The notes beneath the pieces are model-generated. The model worked only from the letters and a program-made list of their open reading frames with translations, did not search any database and had not been told where the DNA came from. From positions 3,720,001-3,784,000 of the forward strand of contig AP026548.1 in assembly GCA_026075535.2 (NCBI GenBank): DNA of 64,000 nucleotides, read 5' to 3'. A program made the translations under genes and the position numbers. Shown here piece after piece: positions 22,210 to 33,876 of this stretch. The DNA is from Tricholoma matsutake (lineage: Eukaryota > Basidiomycota > Agaricomycetes > Agaricales > Tricholomataceae). Each line of letters starts with the position of its first letter. Within the stretch, counting starts at the first letter, position 1.

Positions 22210-23253
22210 TCATTTGTCGTCCTTTTTTGCATTGTTCATTCGTGGCATGTCATTGTAGGTAAAATCCTCCCCCTTACTGATGTCTGAGGAGAGTGTCAAC
22301 ATTTGTTGGGAGGAGAAGGGGTGTGTCATGATAGGATTGATTTGATGTATGAAACTGTGAAGAAGGTTGATCCAGTCTCCGAATTCTTCTTCTACTTTGA
22401 TATCATTGTCTTCCAATTGTCGAGGACATTGCGAAAGACTGTCTGGTCCATGGTGTGTACCTGCAACATGGACTAGCATGAAGTGGAAGGTTAGGATCAA
22501 AACAATCCATTGATTGATGCTAGCACTAGGTGCGATATCAGGATTTGAGAGCATGCCTTTGATATACCTTGCATCAACTTCAACAATAAGGTTTTGGACC
22601 CCTATTAAATACAATCAAAGTGCACCAAGGGTGCGATATAGACCGTAGAGTTTGAGTTTGAGTTGTGAGAACTGGGATTCGCAGTTGTTAAGTGTGATTG
22701 AGCCAAATCAACTGTAATACAATTTTCGAGGATTGTTGGGGTCACATTGCACAAGAAAGAAACCAACAGTGATGTGTGAAGTGTTGATTAATAGGATAAC
22801 TGGGGCGGGGGATGAGTAATCGATTGCTCAAATTGCTGGGGAATTGATTAATGCTTCCTTCAAATCTTCCTGTGCTGCTATTTGTTTCAGTCTGAATTCG
22901 AAAGGAACCTCTTTTTGAGTGAGGTGAATCAGCACTGTAGCACATTGAGTGAAATTACGAATAAAGATACAACAGACTCCAATAGTTCTTAAGAACACTT
23001 TAACTTTGGTAAGGCTTCGACAAGGTCCCCATTTGCTAACTGCTGCAATGTGAGTGGGATTGGCCATATGACCTTCAATGTTGCATCGATGCCCTAAAAT
23101 GATTATTTTGGGAACACAAGGATATAATTTGGGACCTGAAAATGTTCCTCCACAATACTTCATGCATTGGACTATGCGATTCAAATTCTTGAAATGCTCC
23201 CAGATGAAATGTCGAATGCCTGGGTTGTTGGTGATCATTTTGTAAGATCTGCC
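22210..23253 (-). pseudogene. E3 RT thumb and RNase H (left of the E2b insertion)
   Basis: NPGIRHFIWEHFKNLN, YCGGTFSGPKLYPCVP and RCNIEGH continue the RT interrupted at the CTGCC duplication (23249-23253). KVFLRTIGVCCIFIRNF and PFEFRLKQIAAQEDL follow. After decayed sequence near 22650-22830 comes the RNase H mark NLIVEVDARYIKGMLS and TFHFMLVHVAGTHHGPD. These words identify a known basidiomycete Ty3/gypsy lineage. Confidence 0.88.
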
Positions 23254-23655
23254 TGTTAGGGCGACACCCACTATCTGCTAGCTAAGACTATGTGGGTTCT
23301 CTCTACAAGAAGGGGGTGGGATCCATGCTCATGATGAGGGAATTGATGGTTTTGATGCGAGGGATTATTAATAGGTGAGTTTGTTGAGATAGGCCTTTCA
23401 CACTGAAAACACAGGTGGAATACCTAAGAGAACACAACTGGGGTCCCCTAGGCATATATTTAGGGTTTATATACTATGTTACATATATTGTACATTGTTG
23501 TTACCAATGCATTTGCACATGTGCGTACATATTGATGCATGCGAAATAAAATTCTCACACTATCAAAGTGTAGCATAATTTGGCGTCATGTAGCGTAATT
23601 CAACATAATAAAATAAAAATGAAATTTTATTAGGTAATGGGGTGGTTTCCTAACA
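23254..23655 (-). repeat. E2b 3' LTR (402 bp)
   Basis: TGTTAGG...CCTAACA. A purine tract (minus-strand AAAAGGGGGGTAA) abuts it at 23656. Confidence 0.95.
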
Positions 23656-23659
23656 TTAC

Positions 23660-23944
23660 CCCCCTTTTATGCCTCGACTTCCAGGCGAGAAAATATTACG
23701 TTTGTCCCCTCTGTGAAATTTTGGTAAGGCTGGAATTTCATCCCCTCATACACCATTCTCGCAATGCGATGCAGAGCATTCAGATTACATTTAAAGAATT
23801 GGGCAATCGCGTTACGTGCTTGCTTACAATTCTCTTCGGGTTCCCACGAATTATTTTCGTTGGTATAGTTTTTCTACTTTATTAAGAACTCCAATTTGTT
23901 CCGTCGAAGACATGAGTCTAGAATTTCTTCAACTATGTATTCTG
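23660..23944 (-). pseudogene. E2b chromodomain end
   Basis: Homologous to E2a 13454-13735: the final part of the integrase polyprotein with the chromodomain, here cut from the rest of integrase by the element at 23945-26229. Confidence 0.85.
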
Positions 23945-24005
23945 CTGAACTTTACACTCCCCCACAGAGTCCTGGAGGAATCCTGGTAGTCCTACCAGGA
24001 AGACC

Positions 24006-24172
24006 AGGAATCCTCCAGGAATCCAGTGGGACTCACCAGGACTCACGAGGACTCCAGTGGGACTCACCAGGACTCCAGTGGGACTCACCAGGAATCCAGT
24101 GGGACTCACCAGGAATCCAGTGGGACTCACCAGGAATCCAGTGGGACTCACCAGGAATCTAGTGGGACTCAG
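24006..24172. repeat. 21-bp tandem repeat (GGAATCCAGTGGGACTCACCA)
   Basis: About seven copies of a 20-21 bp unit with few differences. Related CCAGGAATCC words recur inverted near the other end of the element (25950-26210). Confidence 0.85.
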
Positions 24173-24275
24173 TACCCTAAAGTCATACCATAATGGAAAG
24201 TCAATTTGAGATATCTTATGAGTTTCAAGTGCTTCGGACTTCATGAATTTCACAAAGTACCTACAAAATAAACTT

Positions 24276-24362
24276 GGTCAGAGCAGGGATTGAACTCCAG
24301 AACTCATGATCAGGAATCACATGACAAACCAAACAAGTGCTTAACCAGTTGAGCCACAGGAG
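24276..24362 (-). repeat. tRNA-like SINE head (A and B boxes)
   Basis: On the minus strand TGGCTCAACTGGTTAAGCAC fits the internal RNA polymerase III A box, and GGAGTTCAATCCC about 50 nt further fits the B box (GGTTCRANNCC). It does not fold as a complete tRNA by eye, so a tRNA-derived SINE-type promoter is the best reading. Confidence 0.55.
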
Positions 24363-24447
24363 AATTATTAGCTGCCAATATATTTATACCCTAGGTATTT
24401 CTCTCTCGAAGCTCACAATTAAGATCAAATAAAATTTATTAACTACA

Positions 24448-24703
24448 TCCCTCGCATTGGATGTGAGGGATATGATACACCATTAATTACATAAAAAAAA
24501 TCTCCCCCACACAAGGTGCGAGGGGGAGTCCTACAAATATATACATGTAAAACTAATCTCCCCTCATGTCAAATGCAAGGGGAGCACTACAATTATAAAG
24601 AAAAAGAAAGAAAAACCCCTCACCCACGTAAAACGTGGGTGAGGGGAAAGGTATTACCATAAATAAAAAATGAAAAAAACCGCCCCACGCAAAATGCGGG
24701 GGC
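24448..24703. repeat. Array of five GC-rich hairpins at ~58-bp spacing
   Basis: Stem-loops at 24448-24470, 24502-24528, 24558-24584, 24616-24646 and 24682-24703, separated by AT-rich spacers. The fourth has a perfect 14-bp stem (CCCCTCACCCACGT and its complement, loop AAA). Stem sequences differ between hairpins while pairing is kept. Confidence 0.8.
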
Positions 24704-24897
24704 AGCCTGGTGAGTCGTGCCTGTTGTCCTGTCCCCATCATCCTGGGTGCCAGGCCTTCGTTGTTGCTGTCCTCATCGTTGCCATCCTGGGCGTCATTTC
24801 TGTGCTGCTCCTGGTTGCCGTGCCCTTCCTGGTCGTCGTTGCCATCCTGGCCGTCTCCCGCTGTGTAGTGGTGGCTGTCATCACCATTCCACCTGCA

Positions 24898-25075
24898 ATC
24901 CACCCCATGAGCAGTGGCTCATGGGGCTGGAGGCAGGTGGTGTGTTGTTGTCATCGTCCGTCGTGGTTGGCGGCTGTGCTTTGCGTTCTCGGGGTTCTGG
25001 TGCTGGTAGGCAGTGGCATTGTCGTTGTCGTCGACTGCACACACTCACAATCCACCCTACGAGCAGAGGCTCACA
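24898..25075. repeat. Two copies of the TGAGCAGNGGCTCA palindrome
   Basis: CACCCCATGAGCAGTGGCTCATGGGG (24901 onward) and a second copy near 25052-25072 (GAGCAGAGGCTCAC). More copies lie in the elements at 40.8-41.5 kb and 47.6-49.0 kb. Confidence 0.65.
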
Positions 25076-25202
25076 GGCGTGGGGTGGGTGTGTTGGGTTG
25101 TCTTGTGTCCGGCCATCGTTACCAGTAGAGTAGAACCTATAAAACAAACGAAATGAGTTAGTTAGTTTATAAAAACAAAAAGCAAACAAAAAAAATTACT
25201 TA

Positions 25203-25606
25203 GGGCCCAAACGACGTGATCTGCATCATTTGGGCCTGTGTTCCATCCAGTCTCGTCGTAGTCAGTAGCTAGTACTTAAAAAGTTGTCAGTGACCAAAAA
25301 AATAAGAGAAAAAAAACTTACTTACAGCCCAGCCCTCCCTCTCTGCATCGTCGTTCTCCATTTCTTCGTTCTTTGTTTGTCATTTGTCGCTTGTCGTCTG
25401 TCGTCTGTTGCTCGCTCATCATTTGTTGTTTGTCGCTTGTCGTCTGTCATCTGTCGCTCACTTGTCGTTTGTCGTTTGTCGTTTGGTGTCATCTTGTTGT
25501 CATGATATAGTTAGAACCTAAAGAAGGAAAGAAAATATTAGTTAATTCAATAAAAAAAAAGTAAAAAACATTACCTGGGCCCCAAATGACATCCGTCGTC
25601 GTTTGG
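25203..25606. repeat. GGGCCCAAACGAC hairpins and TGTCGTY microsatellite
   Basis: Hairpins at 25203-25238 and 25570-25606 use stems of the form GGGCCCAAAYGA and its complement. Between them (25375-25495) lies a degenerate TGTCGTY/TGTCGCT repeat of about 120 bp. No gene. Confidence 0.6.
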
Positions 25607-25839
25607 GCCCAAGGTGGTTCAAATACGGCCATTGGCGGCATTAGACGATGTGGTGGTGGCCATAGGAGCAGTGGCGACAGGTGTTGACAGAGGGGAGGCG
25701 GTGGAAGGGAGGTGGCGTCGTCGTTGAGAGTGGTGGTGATGTGGATGATGAGCTGGCAGTGTTGATGATGCGGCTGTGTGCTTTGTCATGCACAGCTGCC
25801 CCAATGCTACCTAGAGCAGTTAGTGGATATACATTGCAG

Positions 25840-25916
25840 AGCTATGTGGTGTAGTGGTTATATTGGCTGTGCTATGATGTTTTCATCTAATGCTGAGGGT
25901 TCAATTCTGGCTCATG
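25840..25916 (+). repeat. tRNA-like SINE head (A and B boxes)
   Basis: TGGTGTAGTGGTTATATTGGC matches an A box and GAGGGTTCAATTCTGG a B box about 35 nt later. It faces away from the minus-strand unit at 24276-24362, so the element carries an inverted pair of tRNA-like units. Confidence 0.55.
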
Positions 25917-26229
25917 ACATTTATTTTATTACTTAGTAGTAATAAAGACTCCTGGTTAAATCCCAGTGGAGTCCCAGTGAATTCCTGGTAGAGTCCTGGA
26001 AGAGTCCTGGTGGATTCCTGGTGGATTCCTGGTACCAGAGTCCTGGGGAATTCCAGGAATTCCTCCTGGAAGAGTGTAATTTACCAGGAATCAACCAGGA
26101 ATCCTCCTGGAATGGGAAGAGCCAGGAATATATACTTGAGTCACAAATGGCTGGAACATTGGTTCCCAATAATCCTGGAGGAGTCCTCCAGGATTCCTCC
26201 AGGAATATGTGGGGGAGGACGAAGACCTC

Positions 26230-29200
26230 ATATTCTGGAGCACCTTCTAACATTATCGGAGGTTGCAGAGTAGTTTGTTGGCCAGGAATAGTGGGCGGAT
26301 GGTAAGGGCGTAGGCGGGATATGTTAATCTCAGGATCAATCTTGAATGATTGGGGTAATTTTAGCACTACCGCATTAGGTGAGATTACTTTAGAGATCGC
26401 ATATGGGCCAACTTGTTTCTCCGTAAGTTTCCTCGAAGGTCGTGGAATATTCAGGTCCTTGGTACTTAGCCATACCAAGTCACCAACTTTGTACTCTGGA
26501 GCGTGTGCTCGAGTATGATCTGCATGTCGCATCATGTCATCACGTGCTTTCTTCAATGCCGCCTCTGCTTCCTCTTGTACCTTTTGCATCTTAGATACAA
26601 AATCTTCTACCGACTGTACTTTGACTTCCCTTCTGGGTTCTACTCCCATGCGAGGATGATATCCATAATTTGCAAAAAAGGGTGACATATGAGTAGCCGA
26701 ATGGAATTTGTTATTGTGGGAAAATTCGGCAATTGCCAACCATTTGGGCCAGTCAGTTTGTCGGTAGTTGACAAACATACGTAGGTACTGCTCCAACTCC
26801 TGATTCATTCTCTCTGTCTGCCCATCAGTCTGCAGGTGATATGCCATAGATAATTTAGTTTGAATTCCCAATATGTTGTTTAGTTCTCGCATAAATGCAG
26901 AAGCAAATTGTGGTCCGCGATCAGAGATAACGGTATTGGGTAACCCATGTAACTGCCATACCTGATTTAGATAGAGGCGCGCCAAGCCCAATGATGAGGT
27001 TTCTGTAGTAGTAGGAATAATATGGACCTCCTTTGTAAAGCGGTCGCATACTATGAATATTGCATCGTACCCTTGAGCCTTGGGTAATCCGGTAATAAAA
27101 TCCACAGATATATCTTGCCACAGCGCTTTAGGTATAGGGTTCGGCATTAATTTTCCTGCAGGTTTCTCTGGAAATTTCTTCCCCCTCATGCACGTATCAC
27201 ATCCATCCACATACCCCAACACATACTTTGAAATTCCAGGCCACCCATAATTTCTCATTACTAATTCCAATGTCTTCCATCTTCCTGGGTGTCTGTCAAT
27301 CGGCGTATTGTGATGTAACCGGATGATCTCCCTTCGCAAATCCTGATCCTTTGGTACATACACTTTTCCTCGAAACAATACCAACCCTTGTTCCTCAGCC
27401 CATTCATCTCCTTTGATATTACCTTTCTTCTCTCCCTTCAGAGCTTTCACGGCTTCCACTACTTCATTGTCCATTTCTGAACATTGTCTAATTTTAGACA
27501 ACATTTCTGTTTCCAAGCTATCTATTAATAGATGCCCTTGACGCATAGCACAAATGCAAAAGTATTTGGGTTTGAGTAAGGTAACATTCTTATTGTCCTC
27601 CTTCACCCCCCTTTTGTGATCAATACATCTGGATAATGCATCTGCTTTCCTCATTAAGCTTCCCACTTTGTGGACCAAGTGAAAATTGAAACGTGATAGG
27701 AATAGTGCCCAATGCGCTTGCCGGCGATTAAGCTTTTTAGCAGACATGAAGTATTGCAGATTTTGATGATCCATCCAGATCTCAATCTGATGCATACATC
27801 CCTCCAAATAATGCCTCCATGCCTCCAATGCTTGTATTATTCCCAACATCTCTTTGTCATGCACATCATAATTCCTCTCCACATCATTCAACCCTTTTGA
27901 CAAGTATGCACAAGGATGCCATTTGTCATCTTCACACAGCATTGATAATACTGCTCCAGTAGCAAAATCAGATGCATTGGATTCCACTTGCAAAGGGCAT
28001 GTGAAATCTACTGGGGCTAATATTGGTCCCTCCACAAACTTCCTCTTCAACTCCTCAAACGCTGTCTGCTGCTGCTCTCCCCACCTCCATACTACTCCCT
28101 TTCACATAAGGTTATGTAAGGGTGCGGCAATTTTAGAAAAATTGTGCACAAAGCAATGATAATAATTTGCAAGTCCCAAGAAGGCTTGAACCTCCTTAAC
28201 ACGGGTGGGTGCAGGCCAATCTGTGATCACCTGTACCTTTATCGGATCCATTTTTATCCTGTCAGGGCTGATCAATAATCCTAGGAACTCAATCTCGCTT
28301 GCCCCAAACACACACTTCTCTGGTTTCAAAAATAGATCATTCTCCACCAACCTCCGTAGAACCTCCTGCACTATCACCTCATGATTCTCTTCATCCTCCG
28401 TGAATATCAGAATGTCGTCAATAAATATTATTACCACGCCTTTGTCTATTACGTCCTTGAAAATGTCATTCATCATATTTTGAAAGGTCGGGGGACTATT
28501 AGTCATCCCAAAAAACATGACAAGCAGCTCGAAGGATCCTTGACCCATGGCAAATGCAGCCTTCCACTCATCTCCTTTCTTTATTCATACATTGTTGTAT
28601 CCCCATTGTAAATCCAACTTTGTAAAGACCTTGGCTTTTCCCACCTTGTCAATTATTTCTGAGATCAACGGCAGGGGGTACGCGTTCTTCACTGTCCACT
28701 CATTCAGATACCTATAATCTGTACACATCTTCTTCCTTTGGTCTTTCTTTGGCACGAAGAATATTGGTGACGTCTGCGGTGATTTCGAAGGTCATATGTA
28801 TCCTTTGCACAATTGCTCCTTCACGAATGCATCCACTTCTTCTTGTTCCATCGGAGATAATGGATATACCTTTGACTTCTTCGGCACAAATCCTGGCTTC
28901 ATCTCAATCACATGATCCCATGGCTTCTGCACTGGCATTCACTCAGACTCCTTCTTCTGGAATACTGACAGATATTCATGATACACTTTTGGCACCCATT
29001 CCTCCACTGGCTTCTCCACCTTCACGATATTCTTGTCCCACGACTGTCCTCCACGAATTGTTCTAAAGGTTTGCTTCTGCTCTTCTTTCTCAATCATGAC
29101 CGGAACTTCCTCATTTGGCATTTCCTCATCCTCCACTTCCTCCATCCTAACAGAATACTTTCTCGGACGTTCTTTCTCTTTCTTTTTCCTTTTTTCCTTC

Positions 29201-29784
29201 TTCATCTTCCTCCCATACACATTACACTCCTTAGGACAGTGAGTCATTTGTACTTTCCCAGTTGTCCAATCAATTTCGGGATTATGCTTCAATAACCATG
29301 GACATCTTATTATTAGATTGGTTTTCCCAAGATTGCACACTTTGAATACAGCTCGCTCCTGATGCTCCTGATACTTTAGTACCATAGTCACCTCCTCCTT
29401 GATAGTTCCTCCACGATTGACTGTTCCATCAATATTGTACACCATTATAGGTTGCACCAGCTTGCATGTGTTAATACCTTTTCCAGTAATTAAGGACTGA
29501 TTAATAAATAATCCTGTAGCACCACTGTCAAGCAACGCTTCCACATCAATTGCTGCATGCTTGTCCACTGTCTTCAGTCCCACAGTCAATGTGATTTCGG
29601 GTTCTATTTGCACAGGGTGAATAAAAAATTTAGGGGTTTTCAGAAATAGTGCTTGGCAATTTTCTTTGTCACATGATTTGCAACAGTTGTACTCCTCCTC
29701 AATTTCCTTTTCTGATTTACTCTGGGTTTCCTCAGATACTAATACATTGTAACAATTCTGGGTCACCAATGGGGAAACCTTCAC
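26230..29784 (-). pseudogene. E2b pol: protease, RT, RNase H, integrase
   Basis: RNase H to integrase forms one long open frame (28050 to about 26230) with ESNASDFATGAVLS, RLHHNTPIDRHPGRWKT, CDTCMRGKK, SVDFITGLPKAQGYDA, VISDRGPQFASAFM and QTDGQTERMNQ, so the DDE core looks intact. The RT (28548-28102) keeps FFGMTNSPPTFQ and VIIFIDDILIF but is cut by stops near 28550-28600, 28790 and 28100. Protease has VEALLDSGATGLFINQ. It is the better copy of the two E2 elements. Confidence 0.92.
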
Positions 29785-30878
29785 TGGGACTCTTCCACAA
29801 AATTCTTCTGCTTGCCTTCCTCCGGCTTCACTTCCTCCATTGTAGCTTCCCTAATCTTTCTTTTCTGCCTACAATTCCTAGAAATGTGTCCTAACTGCCC
29901 ACAATTAAAACATTTAAGTGGGGCTCGTCTCCCTGCTTGATCAACCTCCATTGCCTCTGCTGGTGCTGCTGACTCTGTAACTATAGGTGTCACTGCCATG
30001 GCCGGTGGCTGTGCCCTTGGAGCTTGCACCTGAGGCACCTTTCCTTTCTTGGACTTTCCTCCTGATGACTTTCCAAATTTACTACTTCCATACATCAACT
30101 TTGACTCCACCTGTTCCTGCCGATATTGCTGGTCAAGGTGCATTGCCCAATTATACCACTCGTCCAACTTCTCTGGCATAGAAGGTAGTCGGTAGATAGA
30201 CTTGAATAAAGAGGGATTTAATCCTGCTTTCAAAAACTCTACCAATGCGGCTTCTCCCATGTCCGTTTGCAAAGCTTCTGCTTTGAACTGCAAAATAAAT
30301 TCATCTGCCGTTAGGGAACCTTGGTGCATGGTCTTTAATTTAGCATTGGCTGTCACCTTTGGATTAGGGTCTCCAAACTGTGCCTCCAATCTCTCCAGAA
30401 ATTCCTTGAAGGTTGCAAATGGTTTATTTCCTGCGGCAATTTGATTAATAGCCTCGTTTCTCCAGAACTGTGCTTTCCCCTCCTGAATGTATGAGAGAGC
30501 AAACATAATCCTAGACTCGGCTGTACAAAACTCTGGCTTCCTCCCATGGATGTACAATACTATAGAGCTGATGAAGGATTTTGTATTCTCCATGGTACCA
30601 TCAAAGATTTGTGGGGGCACGTACTTAGGTAAGTGTGCTTTTCCATTTCTGGATTTCTCCGCTGTCTCATCCTCCTGTGACATCCACTCCACCATCTCCT
30701 CCACCTCATCATCTCTTTCTCCTGTCATCTCTGGCTGTACTTCTGCTTGTCTGGGCTGTGATGCTGCCAATACTGACACTAATTGCGACATTTGTGCTGT
30801 AAGCGCATCCATTTTCGCCTCTAGTGCTGGTATGGGAACAGGATTAGGACTGGGATTAGAAGTTGAAGGTTCGGACAT
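29781..30878 (-). CDS. E2b gag, intact (365 aa)
   Basis: Open from MSEPSTSNPSPNPVP to the stop at 29781. The Gag core has VPPQIFDGTMENTKSF, YIQEGKAQFWRNEAI and EFLERLEAQFGDPNPK; a CCHC zinc knuckle CFNCGQLGHISRNC lies near residue 330, followed by a basic tail. It would coat element RNA in cytoplasmic particles. Its last few codons overlap the start of the protease frame, suggesting a frameshift or reinitiation route to pol. The only whole retroelement gene in the window. 30879-31374 is its leader. Confidence 0.93.
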   Translation of the reverse strand: MSEPSTSNPSPNPVPIPALEAKMDALTAQMSQLVSVLAASQPRQAEVQPEMTGERDDEVEEMVEWMSQEDETAEKSRNGKAHLPKYVPPQIFDGTMENTKSFISSIVLYIHGRKPEFCTAESRIMFALSYIQEGKAQFWRNEAINQIAAGNKPFATFKEFLERLEAQFGDPNPKVTANAKLKTMHQGSLTADEFILQFKAEALQTDMGEAALVEFLKAGLNPSLFKSIYRLPSMPEKLDEWYNWAMHLDQQYRQEQVESKLMYGSSKFGKSSGGKSKKGKVPQVQAPRAQPPAMAVTPIVTESAAPAEAMEVDQAGRRAPLKCFNCGQLGHISRNCRQKRKIREATMEEVKPEEGKQKNFVEESQ

Positions 30879-31374
30879 AATTGTAGAATCTGTGATGAAT
30901 CACTTCTTCGACAAATTCAAGATTTTTTCTTCGAGACCTCTCCAAACGTTTACGGGTCATGTGATGGTTCGTCAATTGTTCGTCAATTGTTTGTCAATCG
31001 TTCATCGTTCATCAGGTGCCTATTTTGACACTTCGGATCAATAACCCTTCCAATAGTGCCTGATCTCGGGGATAACACTGAATTCAGCTTGTAACTAAAT
31101 AGTTGTCCAAATAGAGTGATGTAAATTGTAGCTAAACCAGATCCAATTGGTTGTCTGGTTGCAGCTGTCCTAATGACAAGTGCTGCCTCTCGATCACTGG
31201 CAGTCGCAATGTAAGGCAAGGCCTGGCATCAGTTTACGAAAGAAAAGGTAGATTACATATATACAAGTACTTCCGGCTCATGCCGAAAGGATGAGTAATC
31301 GGATGTGGCACAGTGAAACAATGACATATGTGCAAGTAAGAGAAGGTGCACTGATATGGGCAGTTGTGTTCTTC

Positions 31375-31771
31375 TGTTAGGGCAACACCCACTATCTGCT
31401 AGCTAAGACCGTGCGGGTTCTCTCTACAAGAAGGGGGTGGGATCTGTGCTCGTGATGGGGGAACTGATGGTTTTGATGCGAGGGGTTATTAATAGGTGAG
31501 TTTGTTGAGATAGGCCTTTCACACCAAAAACGTAGGTGGAATACCTAAGAGAACACAACTGGGGTCCCCTAGGCATATATTTAGGGTTTATGTACTATGT
31601 TACATATATTGTACATTGTTGTTACCAATGCATTCACACATGCGCGTACATATTGATGCATGCGAAATAAAATTCTCATGCTATCAAAGCGTAATTTGGC
31701 GTCATGTAGTGTAATTCGACATAATAAAATGAAAATGAAATTTTATTAGGTAATGGGGTGGTTTCCTAACA
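31375..31771 (-). repeat. E2b 5' LTR (397 bp)
   Basis: TGTTAGG...CCTAACA, followed by the duplication CTGCC at 31772-31776. Confidence 0.95.
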
Positions 31772-31776
31772 CTGCC

Positions 31777-32930
31777 AATCATTCGATATTCTGATTTTGG
31801 ACCCTTAACTGGTGTGTCATCAATGTAAGGGATCGTGATATGAGGGACTTTGGGTTGTAGGATGAATGTGACGTCGTTGTGTAAGATTGGAACTGAGTTT
31901 GTCCAACCCATTGGTAATTCAGCTAGCCTTTCATTGAATGCAACATATAAGTCCAGCATTCCACCACAGGCATGTCCCCCAAACTGTTCAGCCAAATGCT
32001 CGGGGATCAGGACAATGCCAGAGTGCTGAATTGTTACTTGGTTCAAGACTGTGGACTATTTGAAGTGATTTTGCATCTTTCTTCACGACACAAAACCATC
32101 ACAATCGGTATGATGAGTTTGATGACTCATATACTTCTGCTTCTATCTTCTTCTTCAGCATTTCGCAGATCTGTTCATACAGACCAGGAGGTATAGGGAT
32201 GTTACATTCAACCCAAGGAGTGTGAGGCACAACTGGGAATACAATAGGATGGAAGAAATTGGGTCAAAAGCTTCCTCATTTGTTTTTGGTCCATGTGAAA
32301 CCTGTTTTGGGATTTTGAATAAAGTCGTGCATGAGCTTTCATTCTTCTGGCCATAGGAAATCACCAGGGTGATTTTTGTCGATAATAGCTTTTCATTCGA
32401 GTGGATATCGGGGAGATGGGATAAACAATGGGGGATGAGGATTGAGTTTTGGCATATTTTTGAGGGGATCGCCAGTGATATTTCAAATAATGCGAAATCG
32501 ATCAGGTAGGTCTGTAATAACTGGTCAAGCTTTCTGTGTGACTGGTTTGTATTTCTTCTTCAGAGCTGCAAAGATTGGGTATAGGGAGTCAGTTGACAAG
32601 ACATCAGGAGGGGAAATGATAGTAGAATCATGCATAGGGGTGGCCATCAAGGCCAATAAAAATGTTGCATACTGGTGGCTAGCCATTAAATATAAGTTTG
32701 CAAGAATTGAGGAAAAGGAAGGAGTGTTCGAAGTTTTTGAGGAGTCAACATCGGGAATATTTGCAGTGTACTCGACAGTTATAGAAGAATTAGAATGGTT
32801 GAAGGAAATGATGAGAGCACACTGATTAATTTCTGAGATTTTATCCTCTAGTTGCAAAAATCCTCTTGAACTACTCTTTGTCAATGATTAGATCAGGGAA
32901 TAGTAGGAATAGCGCAGGATCGTGTTGAAT
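31777..32930 (-). pseudogene. E3 RT, N-terminal and palm part
   Basis: From the right: PVITDLPDRFRIIWN, IPIPPGLYEQICEMLKKKI, EVYEPSNSSYR and WFCVVKKDAK (fingers), then LDLYVAFNERLAELPMGWTNSV, then ITIPYIDDTPVKG with the catalytic YIDD near 31810. Between LDLYVAFNER and LPMGWTNS about 25 residues that normally carry a TTFQTPFG-type block are missing without a frameshift. Stops and frameshifts occur at about six places. Confidence 0.85.
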
Positions 32931-33459
32931 TTGGATCAAAAATGGTTATGGTTTGAGCTTTGTTTTGATAATTCTTGACAGTACTTTTAGTGAGAACGTC
33001 AAACGGTCATCCAAGCAGAATGTCATAGGCTGGATCTCAGATGATGTGGATTTGCATGTAGAGGGTGATACTACCAACTTTGCAAGGTACGTTCCATGCT
33101 AAACCTAAACTTTGGTTGATGCCACCGTTAGCCAATTGTAGAGGAATGTGTATCGAAGGATCATAGGCGAGACTGAGTTCGTGACAAACTTCTTCTGACA
33201 TGGTGATAATCAAGGAACCGGGATCAACAACACTTTCAACTGGGTTTCTGCTGTTGACATTCATATTGACTGATTGAATGGAGTGGGATTCCTTTGCTGC
33301 GATAAAAGGTTTGGGAATTTCTCCAGGATGAAGGCTGCTAATATAAGTTTCATAAGGATCGTCAATCACAAAAATATCATTGTTGAGAATATTCGTAGTG
33401 TTGTTGCCTTCGGATTGCTGGATACGACGTGATTGTGACCTGTTCCTTCCATTTCGCAC
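32931..33459 (-). pseudogene. E3 aspartic protease region
   Basis: VESVVDPGSLIITMSEEVC carries the D(P)GS active site usual in this lineage. LQLANGGINQSLGLAWNVP and VGSITLYMQIHII follow, and YDILLGxPFDVLT is the C-terminal flap. The stop in the last motif (33007-33009) is TGA for an expected CGA (Arg). Confidence 0.82.
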
Positions 33460-33876
33460 AAACTTCAGGAGAAAGTGAAAGTAATTCTTTGGAGGTTAAA
33501 GTAATAATTGGGGTTTTCATTGATCGGGTGAAGACATCTTCAGTGATTTTGTCCTTATGAATCGGGGCTTGGGTATGGTATGAAGGACCTTCTTTGTCTT
33601 TGCCTTTCCTGGTTGATGCAAAATTGCACTCATGAGGAGGTAGATACAAATTTAATTTAGTGCCATTGTGGGATGAATTATAGGTTGCAAAGTTGTTTTG
33701 GAGGTCGAAGATGGTGCCAAAGTCAAAGTAGGTGGATTAGTTGCCATGGATGAGATAGATGAGGCTGGTACATGTAGGACAGATTGTTCGACTGGTGCAG
33801 GATTTTGAGGGATTGAAGGCTGAGTAGTAGGAACTGTTGGCACATTCGAGTCAGTTTGTGCATAAGGAGTGTCACA

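Larger units (their letters stand above)
23945..26229. mobile_element. Hairpin-rich DNA element (2285 bp) nested in E2b
   Basis: Flanked by an 8-bp near-duplication: GTATTCTG (23937-23944) and ATATTCTG (26230-26237); E2a shows the unoccupied site with GTATTCTG once. Both ends carry, in inverted orientation, CTCCCCCACA followed by TCCTGGAGGAATCCTGG, starting about 12 nt from the border; the outermost bases do not match. The 8-bp duplication suggests hAT. The interior has tandem repeats, two tRNA-like units in inverted orientation, a series of hairpins and low-complexity TGTCGTY tracts. No transposase is present. Confidence 0.75.
23254..31771 (-). mobile_element. Ty3/gypsy LTR retrotransposon E2b, inserted in E3 RT
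   Basis: LTRs 23254-23655 and 31375-31771, flanked by the perfect 5-bp duplication CTGCC (23249-23253, 31772-31776). The insertion site falls inside the E3 reverse transcriptase, a few residues after YIDDTPVKG. The LTRs differ almost wholly by transitions plus one small deletion. A 2285-bp element sits in the chromodomain linker. Without it E2b is about 6.2 kb, like E2a. Confidence 0.96.

Noticed and set aside
24276..24362. A functional tRNA gene
   Set aside because: A and B boxes fit, but acceptor and anticodon stems do not pair over the full length by eye; a tRNA-derived repeat is more likely. The same applies to 25840-25916 and 42820-42897.
24448..24703. Regular hairpins resembling a CRISPR array
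   Set aside because: The repeated parts are not identical, the spacers are AT-rich and similar, no cas genes exist and the genome is eukaryotic.
26010..26305. Plus-strand ORFs at the right end of the 2.3-kb element
   Set aside because: They translate CCAGGAATCC-type tandem repeats and run into E2b antisense sequence; not genes.
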